A stretch of DNA of 64,000 nucleotides from Empedobacter stercoris. GTDB lineage: Bacteria > Bacteroidota > Bacteroidia > Flavobacteriales > Weeksellaceae. The stretch covers positions 62,001 through 126,000 of the forward strand of contig NZ_JACXZC010000003.1 in assembly GCF_020281205.1 (NCBI RefSeq). Reading direction: 5' to 3'. The notes beneath the pieces are model-generated. The model was given only the letters and a program-made list of their open reading frames with translations, had not been told where the DNA came from and made no database searches. A program made the translations under genes and the position numbers. Shown here piece after piece: positions 1 through 8,233 of the stretch (its first letter is position 1; every line of letters starts with the position of its first letter).

Positions 1-397
1 CTGTCATATTATCATAAAAAGTAGTGTGCATCGCTGAATCTCCTAACCAAAAAGCAGCATTAAAAGCTGTTGTAAGTTTAAGATCATTCCATTCTGGCGT
101 ATCCAAATAAAAACCTTTATCTCCCCAACCAAAAGCAATGTATTTATATTCTTTCTTCGATTTTGTATCGGAAAATGGCACGAAAAATGACCAATCAATT
201 GCTTCAGATTTCACAGGAACCACAATATCTGTATGTACACCATTTGTTAAAATATAAGCCGTTATTTGATCTGTTGATTTCTGTTTTTCTTTGTGCACAG
301 GAATTAACGGCAACAAAACCACTGCAAGCAAGTATACCATAACAAGTAATACTAAAGTAGCTAAGGATTTTAGTAGTATTCGTAAGATTTTTTTCAT
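1..397 (-). CDS. DUF2459 / TIGR02117 family protein, N-terminal part (runs off the left edge)
   Basis: The ATG at 397 opens a minus-strand reading frame that stays open to the window edge (about 132 residues seen). It begins with a Lys/Arg-rich start and one hydrophobic segment (about residues 5-29), then the motif TNGVHTDIVVPV, a DWSFFVP stretch, and FGWGDKGFYLDTPEW. These match the conserved N-terminal half of the DUF2459 (TIGR02117) family, a membrane-anchored family of unknown function. The C-terminal part lies outside the window. Divergent from the GLPGLI gene at 501. The family call is from memory of the motif; no biochemical role can be given. Confidence 0.8.
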   Translation of the reverse strand, partial: MKKILRILLKSLATLVLLVMVYLLAVVLLPLIPVHKEKQKSTDQITAYILTNGVHTDIVVPVKSEAIDWSFFVPFSDTKSKKEYKYIAFGWGDKGFYLDTPEWNDLKLTTAFNAAFWLGDSAMHTTFYDNMT

Positions 398-500
398 CGT
401 AATGGATTAAGTTAGCTAAAATAAAGAAAATCGCGAAAAGCTTTTGTCAATTAGTTCTCTATTTTTTTTAGTATATTTAATTCACTTTTAATTAACACAA

Positions 501-1229
501 ATGAAATACTTACTATTGCTCTTTATTCCTTTCATGACTTTTGCTCAAGAAAAATTCAAGGTCGAATATGAAATTAGAAATTTTGTAACCATTTCAAATA
601 CATCACCCGAAAAGGCAAAACAATTAGAAGAAGCTTATTCAAAACCTAAATTCTATGAATTATTTGTTGATAAAGATAAATGTTTATCCAAAGAACTTCA
701 ACGAATTGATAATTCTCAGGGAAGTAGAATGACTATATTTACCGTTGAAGGAGATGTAGTTGACAAACAAACATATTTAGATTTTAATTCTAACGAAAAA
801 ATCATTGAAAAAAGCGTTGATGGAAAAGCTTATTTGGTTAGTGATATAATCGAAAATAATGATTGGAAACTTACAAAAGAGATTAAAATTATTAATGGTT
901 ATAAAGTAAGAAAAGCTATCTTAAACAACGATATTCATCTTGTAGAAGCTTGGTTTTCAAAGGATATTAAAAGTAAATGTGGACCTAATAAATATAATAA
1001 TTTACCAGGTTTAATTTTAGAAGTAAAATCTACAGTTATAGAAAAACCAACAACTTTTACAACGATAACACTAGAATCTATCAAACTTGACAATAAAATA
1101 TTAATTCAGAAACCGAGTAAAGGGGGTCAAATGAATGATGTGGAATTCAAAGTTTTTATCGGTGATTATTACAGAAAAATTGATGAAAAGTTTAAAGAAT
1201 CTCAAAAACAAGGTGTTGACAAAACTTAA
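501..1229 (+). CDS. GLPGLI family secreted protein
   Basis: 242 residues with a clear signal peptide (hydrophobic residues 2-14, cleavage likely after FAQ at 14-16). The diagnostic motif LPGLI is at residues 168-172, preceded by EAWFSKDI near 149, the pattern that defines the GLPGLI family (TIGR01200) of Bacteroidota. Function is unknown; members are exported periplasmic proteins often found in several copies per genome. It stands alone, ends at a bidirectional terminator shared with rng, and is divergent from the DUF2459 gene. Confidence 0.9.
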   Translation: MKYLLLLFIPFMTFAQEKFKVEYEIRNFVTISNTSPEKAKQLEEAYSKPKFYELFVDKDKCLSKELQRIDNSQGSRMTIFTVEGDVVDKQTYLDFNSNEKIIEKSVDGKAYLVSDIIENNDWKLTKEIKIINGYKVRKAILNNDIHLVEAWFSKDIKSKCGPNKYNNLPGLILEVKSTVIEKPTTFTTITLESIKLDNKILIQKPSKGGQMNDVEFKVFIGDYYRKIDEKFKESQKQGVDKT

Positions 1230-1230
1230 A

Positions 1231-1259
1231 AAAACCTGCTCAATAGAGCAGGTTTTTTT
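1231..1259. terminator. Bidirectional terminator between GLPGLI gene and rng
   Basis: Perfect 9-bp stem AACCTGCTC / GAGCAGGTT with an AATA loop, flanked by an A-run on the left and a T-run on the right, so it can stop transcripts from both convergent genes. It begins directly after the GLPGLI stop codon. Confidence 0.85.
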
Positions 1260-1260
1260 A

Positions 1261-2832
1261 TTAATTTGATTCGTTGTAAAGTGTATTATGATCTTTATCC
1301 AAGAAGTTAAATTGTAAGTATTTGTACGCATCTCTTGGCACAATCTTAATCCACTTTTTATGCTTAAAAAACCATTTCATCTGAATGCTTGGCAATCCAT
1401 GTTGTAAATAAGCAGCTACGAAAGGATGCACATGCAATGACATCTTTCGTAAATCCTTATCTTTTCTGTCAAGGATATTCAAGAGCACTTGTTCAATTTT
1501 ATCAATTGTAACGATAGGTGCTTCTACTTCATTCGATTCTTGGTTCGGATTTTCTTCAGTCGTTATAAAATTCACCTCTGGGCGAACTCGTTGTCTTGTG
1601 ATCTGAATCAATCCAAATTTACTTGGTGGCAAAATCTTATGTTTTGCTTTTTCTTTCGACATTTCAGCTCTCAGATGCTCAAACAATTCTTTTTTATGTT
1701 CTGCATCAGTCATGTCTATAAAATCGACCACAACAATTCCTCCCATATCGCGTAAGCGTAACTGACGTGCAATTTCAGAAGCAGCAATTTTGTTTACGGC
1801 AAAAGCTGAATCTTCTTGATTTTTAGAGTTACGAGAAATATTTCCCGAGTTTACATCAATTACGTGTAACGCTTCTGTGTGTTCAATCACGAGGTAAGCA
1901 CCTTTAGATTGAGGAATAGTTACCGTTTTACCAAAAGCTTGTTTGATTTGTCTTTCGACATTAAACTTTTCGAAAATTGGAACAAAAGGATCTTCATATT
2001 CTTTCACCAAATTTACTTTATCTGGTGCTATGACTTCCAAATACTCGCGCATTTCGTCAGCTAATTCAGCATCATCAACAGAAATTTTAACAAAATCATC
2101 GTTAAAATTATCTCTCAAGATAGATGAAGCTCTGTCCATTTCACTAAGAATTTTAGAAGGAGCTTTCTTTTTCTGAAGATTTTTGAAAACTTGTGTCCAT
2201 TTGTTCAACAAATAAGCCAAGTCTGCTTGTAATTCTTCAGCATTTTTATCTTCAGCAACAGTTCTGATGATCACTCCGAAGCCTTCGGGTGTTAAACCTT
2301 CTAAAATTTTGATTAAACGATCGCGCTCTGGTTTTTGTTTGATTTTTTGTGAAATCGAAACACGTTCCGAGAAAGGAACTAAAACTAAATAACGACCAGC
2401 AATTGAAATTTCAGAAGTAATTCTTGGTCCTTTCGTATGGATTGGTTCTTTTGTAATTTGAACTAAAACGGAATCACCTGGTGCAAAGATTTCTGTAATC
2501 AGACCATCTTTGTCAATTGGTTTTTCCATACGGAAGTTTTTCAATTTTTCGGTTTTGTACGTTCCATTTGCTACAATTTTGTTGTAAGCATTTGACGAAC
2601 GTATTTGTGGACCTAAGTCATGATAATGTAAAAATGCATCTTTCGAATAACCAATGTCAACAAAGGTTGCATTTAAACTGGGAGCTAATTTTTTGATTTT
2701 ACCCAAGTAAATGTCGCCAACTGCAAAGCCATCATTTGCAGTGTCTTGATGAAATTCCATCAAGCGACCTTCATCTAAAACTGCGATGCGTACTTGATCA
2801 GCTAAGGCTGAAATCACTAATTCTTTACTCAT
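1261..2832 (-). CDS. rng: Ribonuclease E/G family endoribonuclease (RNase G)
   Basis: 523 residues, the length of RNase G rather than RNase E (no long C-terminal degradosome scaffold). An S1-like RNA-binding region lies at about residues 35-145. The catalytic aspartates are visible as HVIDVNSGN (Asp near 327) and VVVDFIDM (Asp near 370); the 43-residue spacing equals that of the E. coli RNase E pair. It processes rRNA precursors and cleaves 5'-monophosphorylated mRNA in the cytoplasm. The ATG at 2832 is preferred over an in-frame TTG one codon upstream. It lies downstream of the small basic protein and HU genes on the same strand. Confidence 0.93.
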   Translation of the reverse strand: MSKELVISALADQVRIAVLDEGRLMEFHQDTANDGFAVGDIYLGKIKKLAPSLNATFVDIGYSKDAFLHYHDLGPQIRSSNAYNKIVANGTYKTEKLKNFRMEKPIDKDGLITEIFAPGDSVLVQITKEPIHTKGPRITSEISIAGRYLVLVPFSERVSISQKIKQKPERDRLIKILEGLTPEGFGVIIRTVAEDKNAEELQADLAYLLNKWTQVFKNLQKKKAPSKILSEMDRASSILRDNFNDDFVKISVDDAELADEMREYLEVIAPDKVNLVKEYEDPFVPIFEKFNVERQIKQAFGKTVTIPQSKGAYLVIEHTEALHVIDVNSGNISRNSKNQEDSAFAVNKIAASEIARQLRLRDMGGIVVVDFIDMTDAEHKKELFEHLRAEMSKEKAKHKILPPSKFGLIQITRQRVRPEVNFITTEENPNQESNEVEAPIVTIDKIEQVLLNILDRKDKDLRKMSLHVHPFVAAYLQHGLPSIQMKWFFKHKKWIKIVPRDAYKYLQFNFLDKDHNTLYNESN

Positions 2833-2860
2833 CAAAAAATTATGTTTTTAAAAATGATAA

Positions 2861-2893
2861 AAGCACTTTCCAAAATTTACATTGAAAAGTGCT
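2861..2893 (-). terminator. Terminator after the small basic protein gene
   Basis: On the minus strand, AGCACTTTTCAA pairs imperfectly with TTGGAAAGTGCT and is followed by TTTATC and a T-rich stretch. It separates the basic-peptide transcript from rng. Confidence 0.6.
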
Positions 2894-2934
2894 ATCTTGT
2901 AAAAAGACTAAAATTATTAATAGCGAGCTACTAA

Positions 2935-3027
2935 TTATTTTTTCTTTTTGTGTCTGTTAAGACGACGACGTTTTTTGCGTTTGTGCGTCGCTACCTTATG
3001 TCTTTTACGTTTTTTTCCGCTTGGCAT
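2935..3027 (-). CDS. 30-residue highly basic peptide, probable ribosome-associated protein
   Basis: Short frame from ATG at 3027 to TAA at 2935, reading MPSGKKRKRHKVATHKRKKR and ending in a lysine run; 21 of 30 residues are Lys, Arg or His. It is too short for normal ORF cut-offs but sits in a clean gene-sized gap between HU and rng with its own downstream terminator. A peptide this basic is almost certainly bound to RNA, most plausibly rRNA. Bacteroidota ribosomes contain lineage-specific small proteins (bL38 was reported in the Flavobacterium johnsoniae ribosome); whether this is that protein I cannot tell. It is not the Thermus-type THX sequence. Confidence 0.75.
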   Translation of the reverse strand: MPSGKKRKRHKVATHKRKKRRRLNRHKKKK

Positions 3028-3045
3028 GATACAATTATTTTATTG

Positions 3046-3342
3046 TTATTTGATTACGTTTGCTTCACTAGTCTTTACATCTTCGATGAAAGTCTTAGCT
3101 GGTTTGAATGTAGGAACGTTGTGAGCTGGAATAATAATAGACGTACCTTTTGTGATATTTCTACCTGTTTTTTCTGCTCTAGTTTTAATAGTAAAAGATC
3201 CAAATCCTCTTAAGTATACATTTTCTCCTTCTACTAATGATTTAATCACCTCCTCCATAAACGATTCTACCACTCTTTGAGTATCGCTCTTTTCAAGTCC
3301 TAATTTACTTGAAATGTTATTTACTATTTCTGCCTTTGTCAT
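3046..3342 (-). CDS. hup: HU family DNA-binding protein
   Basis: 98 residues beginning MTKAEIVNNISSKLG, with the HU/IHF beta-arm signature GFGSFTIKTRAEKTGRNI and the tail FKPAKTFIEDV. A nucleoid-bending dimer. The ATG at 3342 is chosen: the longer frame to 3381 would run through a perfect TAnnTTTG promoter at 3379-3386, and HU proteins start at exactly this Met. The C-terminal tail (about 8 residues past the usual HU end) is short and polar. Divergent from mutY, cotranscribed-looking with the basic peptide 18 bp downstream. Confidence 0.93.
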   Translation of the reverse strand: MTKAEIVNNISSKLGLEKSDTQRVVESFMEEVIKSLVEGENVYLRGFGSFTIKTRAEKTGRNITKGTSIIIPAHNVPTFKPAKTFIEDVKTSEANVIK

Positions 3343-3378
3343 AATTCCTCTTATTATTCTTAAATTTGAAAGCGGGTG

Positions 3379-3386
3379 CAAATATA
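3379..3386 (-). promoter_or_regulatory. Promoter -7 element of the HU gene
   Basis: Minus strand reads TATATTTG, a perfect Bacteroidota TAnnTTTG element, with TTTG/GTTG-like bases about 15 nt upstream. It gives a leader of about 30 nt before the HU ATG and supports that start. Confidence 0.7.
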
Positions 3387-3425
3387 ACGAATGTATCTCA
3401 ACAAAAAAACATTTTAATAGTTTTT

Positions 3426-4466
3426 ATGAACTTCAACTATCTGATTTTGTCATATTTTGACAAAAATAAACGAGATTTACCATGGCGTCATACAAAAGAC
3501 CCTTTTCGCATTTGGTTATCGGAAATAATTCTCCAACAAACAAGGGTTGACCAAGGTATGAAATTTTACAATAATTTCATACAAGAATTTGATACAATTT
3601 TTGATTTAGCAAATGCAGAGGAGCAAAAAGTCCTAAAACTCTGGCAAGGATTAGGTTACTATTCGCGTGCAAGAAATTTACATTACACTTCGAAAGTGAT
3701 TTCTGATGAATTAAATGGACATTTTCCTACAAATTTCAACGATTTAAAGAAACTAAAAGGAATTGGAGATTATACAGCAGCTGCTATTTCATCAATTGTT
3801 TACAATGAAGCTGTCCCTGCAGTAGATGGTAATATGTTTCGTGTTTTTGCTCGATATTTTAATATTGAGGATGATATAAGCTCACCTAAAACCAAGAAAA
3901 TATTTTGGGATTTAGGTTTAGAAATCATTGATAAAAAACGTCCAGGAGATTTTAATCAAGCCGTAATGGATCTTGGCGCAACGATTTGTACGCCTAAACA
4001 ACCAAAGTGTGAAATTTGCCCTTTAAACGAATCGTGCGAAGCTCTTCGGTTGAATAAAGTGACCGAACTTCCTGTAAAGTTAAAAAAGACAAAAGTGTCG
4101 AATCGCTTTTTACATTTTATCATTATCGAAAATGAATCAACAATTGCTTTTTCAAAACGAACGGGTAATGATGTTTGGAAAAATTTATTCACTTTTCCTA
4201 AAATTGAAACTGAAACTGATTTATTGGATAAAGGTTGGATTTTAGATCAAAATCTTGAAAATAAACTAACTTTCATAGACGAAGAAAAACATGTTTTATC
4301 CCATCAAAATTTATTTATAAAATATTGGAAATTAAATGTATCTTTAAATGAAATAACAAAAATGAAAGCAGAAAATAATTTTGAAATGATTTCTCTAAAT
4401 GATCTCGAAGATTATCCGCTTCCAAAACCAATAGAAAAATTTATAAATAAACATTATTTGGATTAA
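3426..4466 (+). CDS. mutY: A/G-specific adenine DNA glycosylase
   Basis: 346 residues. Removes adenine mispaired with 8-oxoguanine in base-excision repair. Seen: catalytic Glu33 in LSEIILQQTR, helix-hairpin-helix LKKLKGIGDYTAAAI (about 108-121), catalytic Asp134 in VDGNMFRV, and the [4Fe-4S] cysteines C188, C195, C198, C204 with the canonical 6-2-5 spacing. The C-terminal third is the MutT-like 8-oxoG recognition domain. The ATG at 3426 is used; the upstream TTG at 3366 lies in the HU promoter region. First gene of a mutY-ssb-gldD cluster typical of Flavobacteriia. Confidence 0.95.
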   Translation: MNFNYLILSYFDKNKRDLPWRHTKDPFRIWLSEIILQQTRVDQGMKFYNNFIQEFDTIFDLANAEEQKVLKLWQGLGYYSRARNLHYTSKVISDELNGHFPTNFNDLKKLKGIGDYTAAAISSIVYNEAVPAVDGNMFRVFARYFNIEDDISSPKTKKIFWDLGLEIIDKKRPGDFNQAVMDLGATICTPKQPKCEICPLNESCEALRLNKVTELPVKLKKTKVSNRFLHFIIIENESTIAFSKRTGNDVWKNLFTFPKIETETDLLDKGWILDQNLENKLTFIDEEKHVLSHQNLFIKYWKLNVSLNEITKMKAENNFEMISLNDLEDYPLPKPIEKFINKHYLD

Positions 4467-4471
4467 CTTTG
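4464..4471 (+). promoter_or_regulatory. Promoter -7 element of ssb
   Basis: TAACTTTG, a perfect TAnnTTTG, overlapping the last codon of mutY and lying 30 nt before the ssb ATG. ssb may therefore be transcribed independently of mutY. Confidence 0.6.
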
Positions 4472-4501
4472 TATGTTACAAGCCACTAAAAATCTATAGC
4501 T

Positions 4502-4951
4502 ATGAATGGAACAACGAATAAAGTACTTTTGATTGGGAATTTAGGTGATGATGTAAAATTGCATCATTTTGATGAACAAAATTGCATTGGACGATTTCCT
4601 ATTGCCACAACAGAATCGTACATTTCGAGGACAGGAGAACGTATTACTGAAACAGAATGGCACAATATTGTGACACGAAATAAGTTGGCAGAATTATGTG
4701 ATCGTTATCTAAAAAAAGGAGATAAAGTTTTTGTTGAAGGACGTATCAAAACTCGTAAATGGGACGATAATGGACAAATGCGTTATACAACAGAAATTGT
4801 TGCCAACTCTATCGAATTTTTAACACCAAAAATTGATCATGAGCAACGACAAGCAATGCAAAACGAACAAAACAAAGTTCAGAAAACACAAGAAAATACA
4901 ACAATTGAACCTCCTTTTATCGATGAAGGAGAGGACGATTTGCCTTTTTAG
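4502..4951 (+). CDS. ssb: Single-stranded DNA-binding protein
   Basis: 149 residues: N-terminal OB-fold (MNGTTNKVLLIGNLGDDVKL to about 110, including the WHNIV segment), a polar Gln/Asn-rich linker, and the acidic C-terminal tip DDLPF that docks partner proteins. It protects single-stranded DNA in replication, repair and recombination. Lies 35 bp after mutY. Confidence 0.95.
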   Translation: MNGTTNKVLLIGNLGDDVKLHHFDEQNCIGRFPIATTESYISRTGERITETEWHNIVTRNKLAELCDRYLKKGDKVFVEGRIKTRKWDDNGQMRYTTEIVANSIEFLTPKIDHEQRQAMQNEQNKVQKTQENTTIEPPFIDEGEDDLPF

Positions 4952-5002
4952 AAATTAAATTATTAAATGAATTTTACAAAATCTAACGTTTTACGTTATA
5001 CC

Positions 5003-5575
5003 ATGAATTTTAAAACTATAATAGCATTATGTAGTAGTGCTATTTTTTTTGTGTCATGTAATAAAAGCGAGGGTATCGCCAAGCCTTTGGGACAAGTTCG
5101 TCTTGAATATCCTAAGCAAACTTACCTTACATTTAAAGAAAATGTTCCTTATACATTTCAATATTCTAATTTTGGGAAAATTATAGAAGGGAAAAAAACA
5201 AACTCTTTTAATATTGTTTATCCAAGCATGAAAGCAACGATTTACTTAACTTATTTTCCAGTTCAATCACCTCAAGATTTAATCATTCAAATTAAAGAAA
5301 GTGAAAGCTTTGTACAAGAACAGACGGTTAAAGCCAGCTTTATTTCGCCTCAAGAATTTTCTTTTCCAGAAAGAAAGGTTTTTGGTACTATGTATGAGTT
5401 AGGAGGAGAATCCGCAATTAACATTCAATTTCATGCAACCGATAGCCTCAAGAATTTTTTGGCAGGTTCGGTATATTTCAAAACTCAACCAAAGCCAGAT
5501 TCATTAGCTCCTGCAGTTGATTACATCAAGAAAGATGTAAAAAAATTGTTAGAAACCTTAGAATGGAAAAAATAA
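5003..5575 (+). CDS. gldD: Gliding motility lipoprotein GldD
   Basis: About 190 residues from the ATG at 5003; an in-frame ATG at 4967 would add 12 polar residues before an otherwise textbook lipoprotein signal (MNFKTIIALCSSAIFFVSCN, lipobox Cys). The body (GQVRLEYPKQTYL, QPKPDSLAPAVDYIKKDV) matches GldD. In Flavobacterium johnsoniae GldD is required for gliding and type IX secretion. The mutY-ssb-gldD order is the flavobacterial one, except that gldE, normally just upstream of gldD, is missing: only 15 to 51 bp separate ssb from gldD here. Confidence 0.9.
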   Translation: MNFKTIIALCSSAIFFVSCNKSEGIAKPLGQVRLEYPKQTYLTFKENVPYTFQYSNFGKIIEGKKTNSFNIVYPSMKATIYLTYFPVQSPQDLIIQIKESESFVQEQTVKASFISPQEFSFPERKVFGTMYELGGESAINIQFHATDSLKNFLAGSVYFKTQPKPDSLAPAVDYIKKDVKKLLETLEWKK

Positions 5576-5599
5576 AATGCGTTGGTAAATAAAAACAAT

Positions 5600-5607
5600 T
5601 AATTTTG
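5600..5607 (+). promoter_or_regulatory. Promoter -7 element of rseP
   Basis: TAATTTTG fits TAnnTTTG, with a TTG at 5582-5584 as a possible -33 element; 41 nt before the rseP ATG. Confidence 0.5.
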
Positions 5608-5648
5608 TAGTCATTTAAAAATTAGAACATAATCAAATTTAGAATAAT

Positions 5649-6959
5649 ATGTTAATACAGATAGCTACCTTAATGCTTAGTTTGATGCTTTTAGTAATGT
5701 TGCACGAACTTGGACATTATGTTACAGCACGATGGTTTGGCGTTCGAGTAGAACGTTTCTTTTGTTTTTTCGATGTGAAATTTGCCATTTGGAAAAAGAA
5801 AATTGGAGATACCGTTTATGGTATCGGTTGGTTACCACTTGGAGGTTATGTAAAACTTTCGGGAATGATTGACGAGAGCATGGATTTGGAACAAATGAAA
5901 CAAGAACCAAAACCCTACGAGTTCCGAGTAAAACCAGCTTGGCAACGATTAATTATTATGTTAGGTGGTATTATTGTCAATATCATTTTAGCAATGATTA
6001 TTTATGCTGCACTTTTTATTTCGCAAGGAGAAAGTTTTATTGATGTAAATAAAATGCAATATGGAATTGAAGCAAATGAAACACAAACAAAATTTGGTTT
6101 ACAGAAAGGTGATATTCCTGTTGGTGTAAATGGTGTAAAATATCAAGCACTAAACGAAATAGGCAAAGAAGCTTTGTTGGGAGGTGAAACTTTAGATGTA
6201 AAACGTGATGGACAAGAAGTATCATTACCAATTACAGAAGATTTTAGAACAGAAATCTTGAATGCTAAAGGAAATTTCTTTATTCCGCAAAGTCCAACTG
6301 TTGTTGATTCTATCGTGGATAATAGTGCCGCCCAAAAAGCAGGTTTATTAAAAGGTGATAAAATAATTGCAGTGGATGGGTTTACAACACCTTTATTTTC
6401 TGATTTTAAAAACAAATTGAAAGATTACAAAGGAAAAACGATTTCTTTAAGTATCGAAAGAAAAGGTGAACCTATTGAATTGATGGTAAATGTAGATAAA
6501 GATGGTACAATCGGTTTTAATGCTTCTACTGAATATGTACAAGCATTAATTTCGAGAGAAGATTATACAATAGGAGAAGGTATTGCAAAAGGAATTGTAG
6601 AGCCTTTTGAAGCAATTGCAACACAAGTACGTGGTATTGGGACGTTATTCCAAGTAAAAGATGGTCGTAAGCAAGTTGCGGGTCCGATTGGAATGGTAAA
6701 ACAAATGCCAACAGAATGGAACTGGTTATTTTTCTGGTCATTTACAGCAATGATTTCTGCTTGGTTAGCCTTTATAAACTTACTACCAATACCTGGTTTA
6801 GACGGTGGACACGCTGTTTTTGCTATCTATGAAATGGTCACTGGAAAAAAACCAAGTGAAAAAGTTTTAGAAAAAGCACAAATGATTGGTGTTGTAATTA
6901 TCTTAGGATTAATGATTTTCATCTTCGGTAATGATATTATCAATATGATTTTTCAATAA
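5649..6959 (+). CDS. rseP: Site-2 intramembrane zinc metalloprotease RseP
   Basis: 436 residues. Zinc-binding HELGH at residues 19-23 inside the first membrane segment and the third ligand in LDGGH at 384-388. Between them are two PDZ modules (about 115-195 and 205-290). The enzyme cuts transmembrane anti-sigma factors after a first periplasmic cleavage and clears signal peptides from the inner membrane. Four membrane segments are visible (2-18, 100-120, about 360-382, about 410-430). No anti-sigma partner is nearby. Confidence 0.94.
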   Translation: MLIQIATLMLSLMLLVMLHELGHYVTARWFGVRVERFFCFFDVKFAIWKKKIGDTVYGIGWLPLGGYVKLSGMIDESMDLEQMKQEPKPYEFRVKPAWQRLIIMLGGIIVNIILAMIIYAALFISQGESFIDVNKMQYGIEANETQTKFGLQKGDIPVGVNGVKYQALNEIGKEALLGGETLDVKRDGQEVSLPITEDFRTEILNAKGNFFIPQSPTVVDSIVDNSAAQKAGLLKGDKIIAVDGFTTPLFSDFKNKLKDYKGKTISLSIERKGEPIELMVNVDKDGTIGFNASTEYVQALISREDYTIGEGIAKGIVEPFEAIATQVRGIGTLFQVKDGRKQVAGPIGMVKQMPTEWNWLFFWSFTAMISAWLAFINLLPIPGLDGGHAVFAIYEMVTGKKPSEKVLEKAQMIGVVIILGLMIFIFGNDIINMIFQ

Positions 6960-6973
6960 AATTTAAAATATTT

Positions 6974-7004
6974 TTTGTGGGTGTAAAAAATACTATTATA
7001 TTTG
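6974..7004 (+). promoter_or_regulatory. Promoter of the tRNA-Asn pair
   Basis: TTTG at 6974-6977, 19-nt spacer, TATATTTG at 6997-7004: a perfect Bacteroidota primary sigma promoter, 20 nt before the first tRNA. Confidence 0.8.
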
Positions 7005-7024
7005 CACCCACAATTAAGCAACAT

Positions 7025-7098
7025 TCCTCCTTAGCTCAGTTGGTTAGAGCATCTGACTGTTAATCAGAGGGTCCTTGGTTCGAGCCCAAGAGGAGGAG
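7025..7098 (+). tRNA. tRNA-Asn(GTT), copy 1
   Basis: 74-nt cloverleaf: acceptor TCCTCCT / AGGAGGA, D-loop with AGCTCAGTTGGTTAGAGC, anticodon stem TCTGA / TCAGA around loop CTGTTAA (anticodon GTT at 7059-7061), T-arm CTTGG-TTCGAGC-CCAAG. CCA is not encoded. Confidence 0.97.
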
Positions 7099-7156
7099 CT
7101 TTTTTAGTAAAAAGTCAAACAAAGACTTAAAAATAAATTTACAAAATATCGGATTT

Positions 7157-7230
7157 TCCTCCTTAGCTCAGTTGGTTAGAGCATCTGACTGTTAATCAGA
7201 GGGTCCTTGGTTCGAGCCCAAGAGGAGGAG
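7157..7230 (+). tRNA. tRNA-Asn(GTT), copy 2
   Basis: Identical in sequence to the copy at 7025-7098, 58 bp downstream, with no separate promoter visible in the spacer; the pair is probably one transcript ending at the hairpin just after it. Confidence 0.97.
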
Positions 7231-7237
7231 CAAAAAA

Positions 7238-7262
7238 GACAATCATTACGATTGTCTTTTTT
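7238..7262. terminator. Bidirectional terminator between tRNA-Asn and meaB
   Basis: Stem GACAATC / GATTGTC with loop ATTAC, followed by a T-run (plus strand) and preceded by an A-run (minus strand). The meaB stop lies at its edge. Confidence 0.8.
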
Positions 7263-8233
7263 TATTTTATAGTCATTTCAACTGAATGATTGTTTAGCCA
7301 ATCTTTTGCCATTTCAAAAGCAGAAATGTGTTTGTTTAGTTCAATTGGATGAGCTTTTAAAGCTTTTAAATAATGTTGATTAATCAAATCAATAGTGTAT
7401 CGCTCAGCTTGTTTTAGTTGCTGATTTTCTCTATTTGAACGATAATAATCGTTTTCATTAATAAATGTAAAATAATCTTGGACCAATTCCCATAACTCAG
7501 GAACTCCTTTTCCGATTAATCCAGATCCGATAATCGATTTTCTTTTCCATTGAGATGCTTTTGTTGGTAAAAACTGTAATGAGCGTACAATATCTAATTT
7601 TGCATCTTTCACTAATTTTTCTTGAAATGAATCGGATTTGTTGACAAAAATTAGATCTGCCATTTCCATTATTCCTCGTTTAATCCCTTGTAAATCGTCT
7701 CCAGAACCAGGAAGTTGTAGGAAAAGAAAAAGATCTGAAATCTCGTTTACAAGTGTTTCCGATTGTCCAACTCCAACAGTCTCGATTAAAATATTTTCGA
7801 AACCAGCAGCTTCGCATAGTAAAATAGCTTCATAGGTACGCGATGTAATTCCGCCTAAAGAGCCATTAGAAGCGCTTGGACGAATGTATGCGTTTTCTTC
7901 TCGGGATAGATCTTCCATTCGAGTTTTATCGCCTAAGATGCTTCCTTTAGACAAAGAGCTACTTGGATCGATTGCAAGAATAGCAACTTTTTCTCCTTGT
8001 TGAACGATATACTTTCCTAAAGACTCAATAAATGTACTTTTTCCAACACCTGGAATTCCTGTAATAGCAATCCTTTTAGATGTTTTGGAAGTGGGTAGTA
8101 AACTAATAACTTGATGTGCTAAATTAAGGTCATCTAATCGATTACTTTCCGCAAGTGTAATTGCTCTTGATAAGGCAAATCGATCACCTTCTTTAATTTT
8201 TTGTGCAAGTATTTCTGGTTCTATTTTTCGCAT
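7262..8233 (-). CDS. meaB: Methylmalonyl-CoA mutase-associated GTPase MeaB
   Basis: 323 residues. P-loop GIPGVGKST at 59-67, switch region DPSSSLSKGSILGDKTRM, and the ArgK/MeaB signature ETVGVGQSE. It is a G3E-type GTPase chaperone that loads and protects adenosylcobalamin in methylmalonyl-CoA mutase. No mutase subunit gene is adjacent, so the partner must lie elsewhere. Single-gene unit on the minus strand, terminating against the tRNA-Asn hairpin. Confidence 0.93.
   Translation of the reverse strand: MRKIEPEILAQKIKEGDRFALSRAITLAESNRLDDLNLAHQVISLLPTSKTSKRIAITGIPGVGKSTFIESLGKYIVQQGEKVAILAIDPSSSLSKGSILGDKTRMEDLSREENAYIRPSASNGSLGGITSRTYEAILLCEAAGFENILIETVGVGQSETLVNEISDLFLFLQLPGSGDDLQGIKRGIMEMADLIFVNKSDSFQEKLVKDAKLDIVRSLQFLPTKASQWKRKSIIGSGLIGKGVPELWELVQDYFTFINENDYYRSNRENQQLKQAERYTIDLINQHYLKALKAHPIELNKHISAFEMAKDWLNNHSVEMTIK

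Noticed and set aside
1101-1343. 80-codon minus frame
   Set aside because: Overlaps the GLPGLI gene, the terminator and the rng end; composition not protein-like.
3366-3425. Upstream extension of mutY
   Set aside because: Starts at TTG inside the HU promoter; MutY homology begins at the ATG at 3426.
6037-6741. Minus-strand frames inside rseP
   Set aside because: Antisense shadows; low-complexity His/Leu composition.
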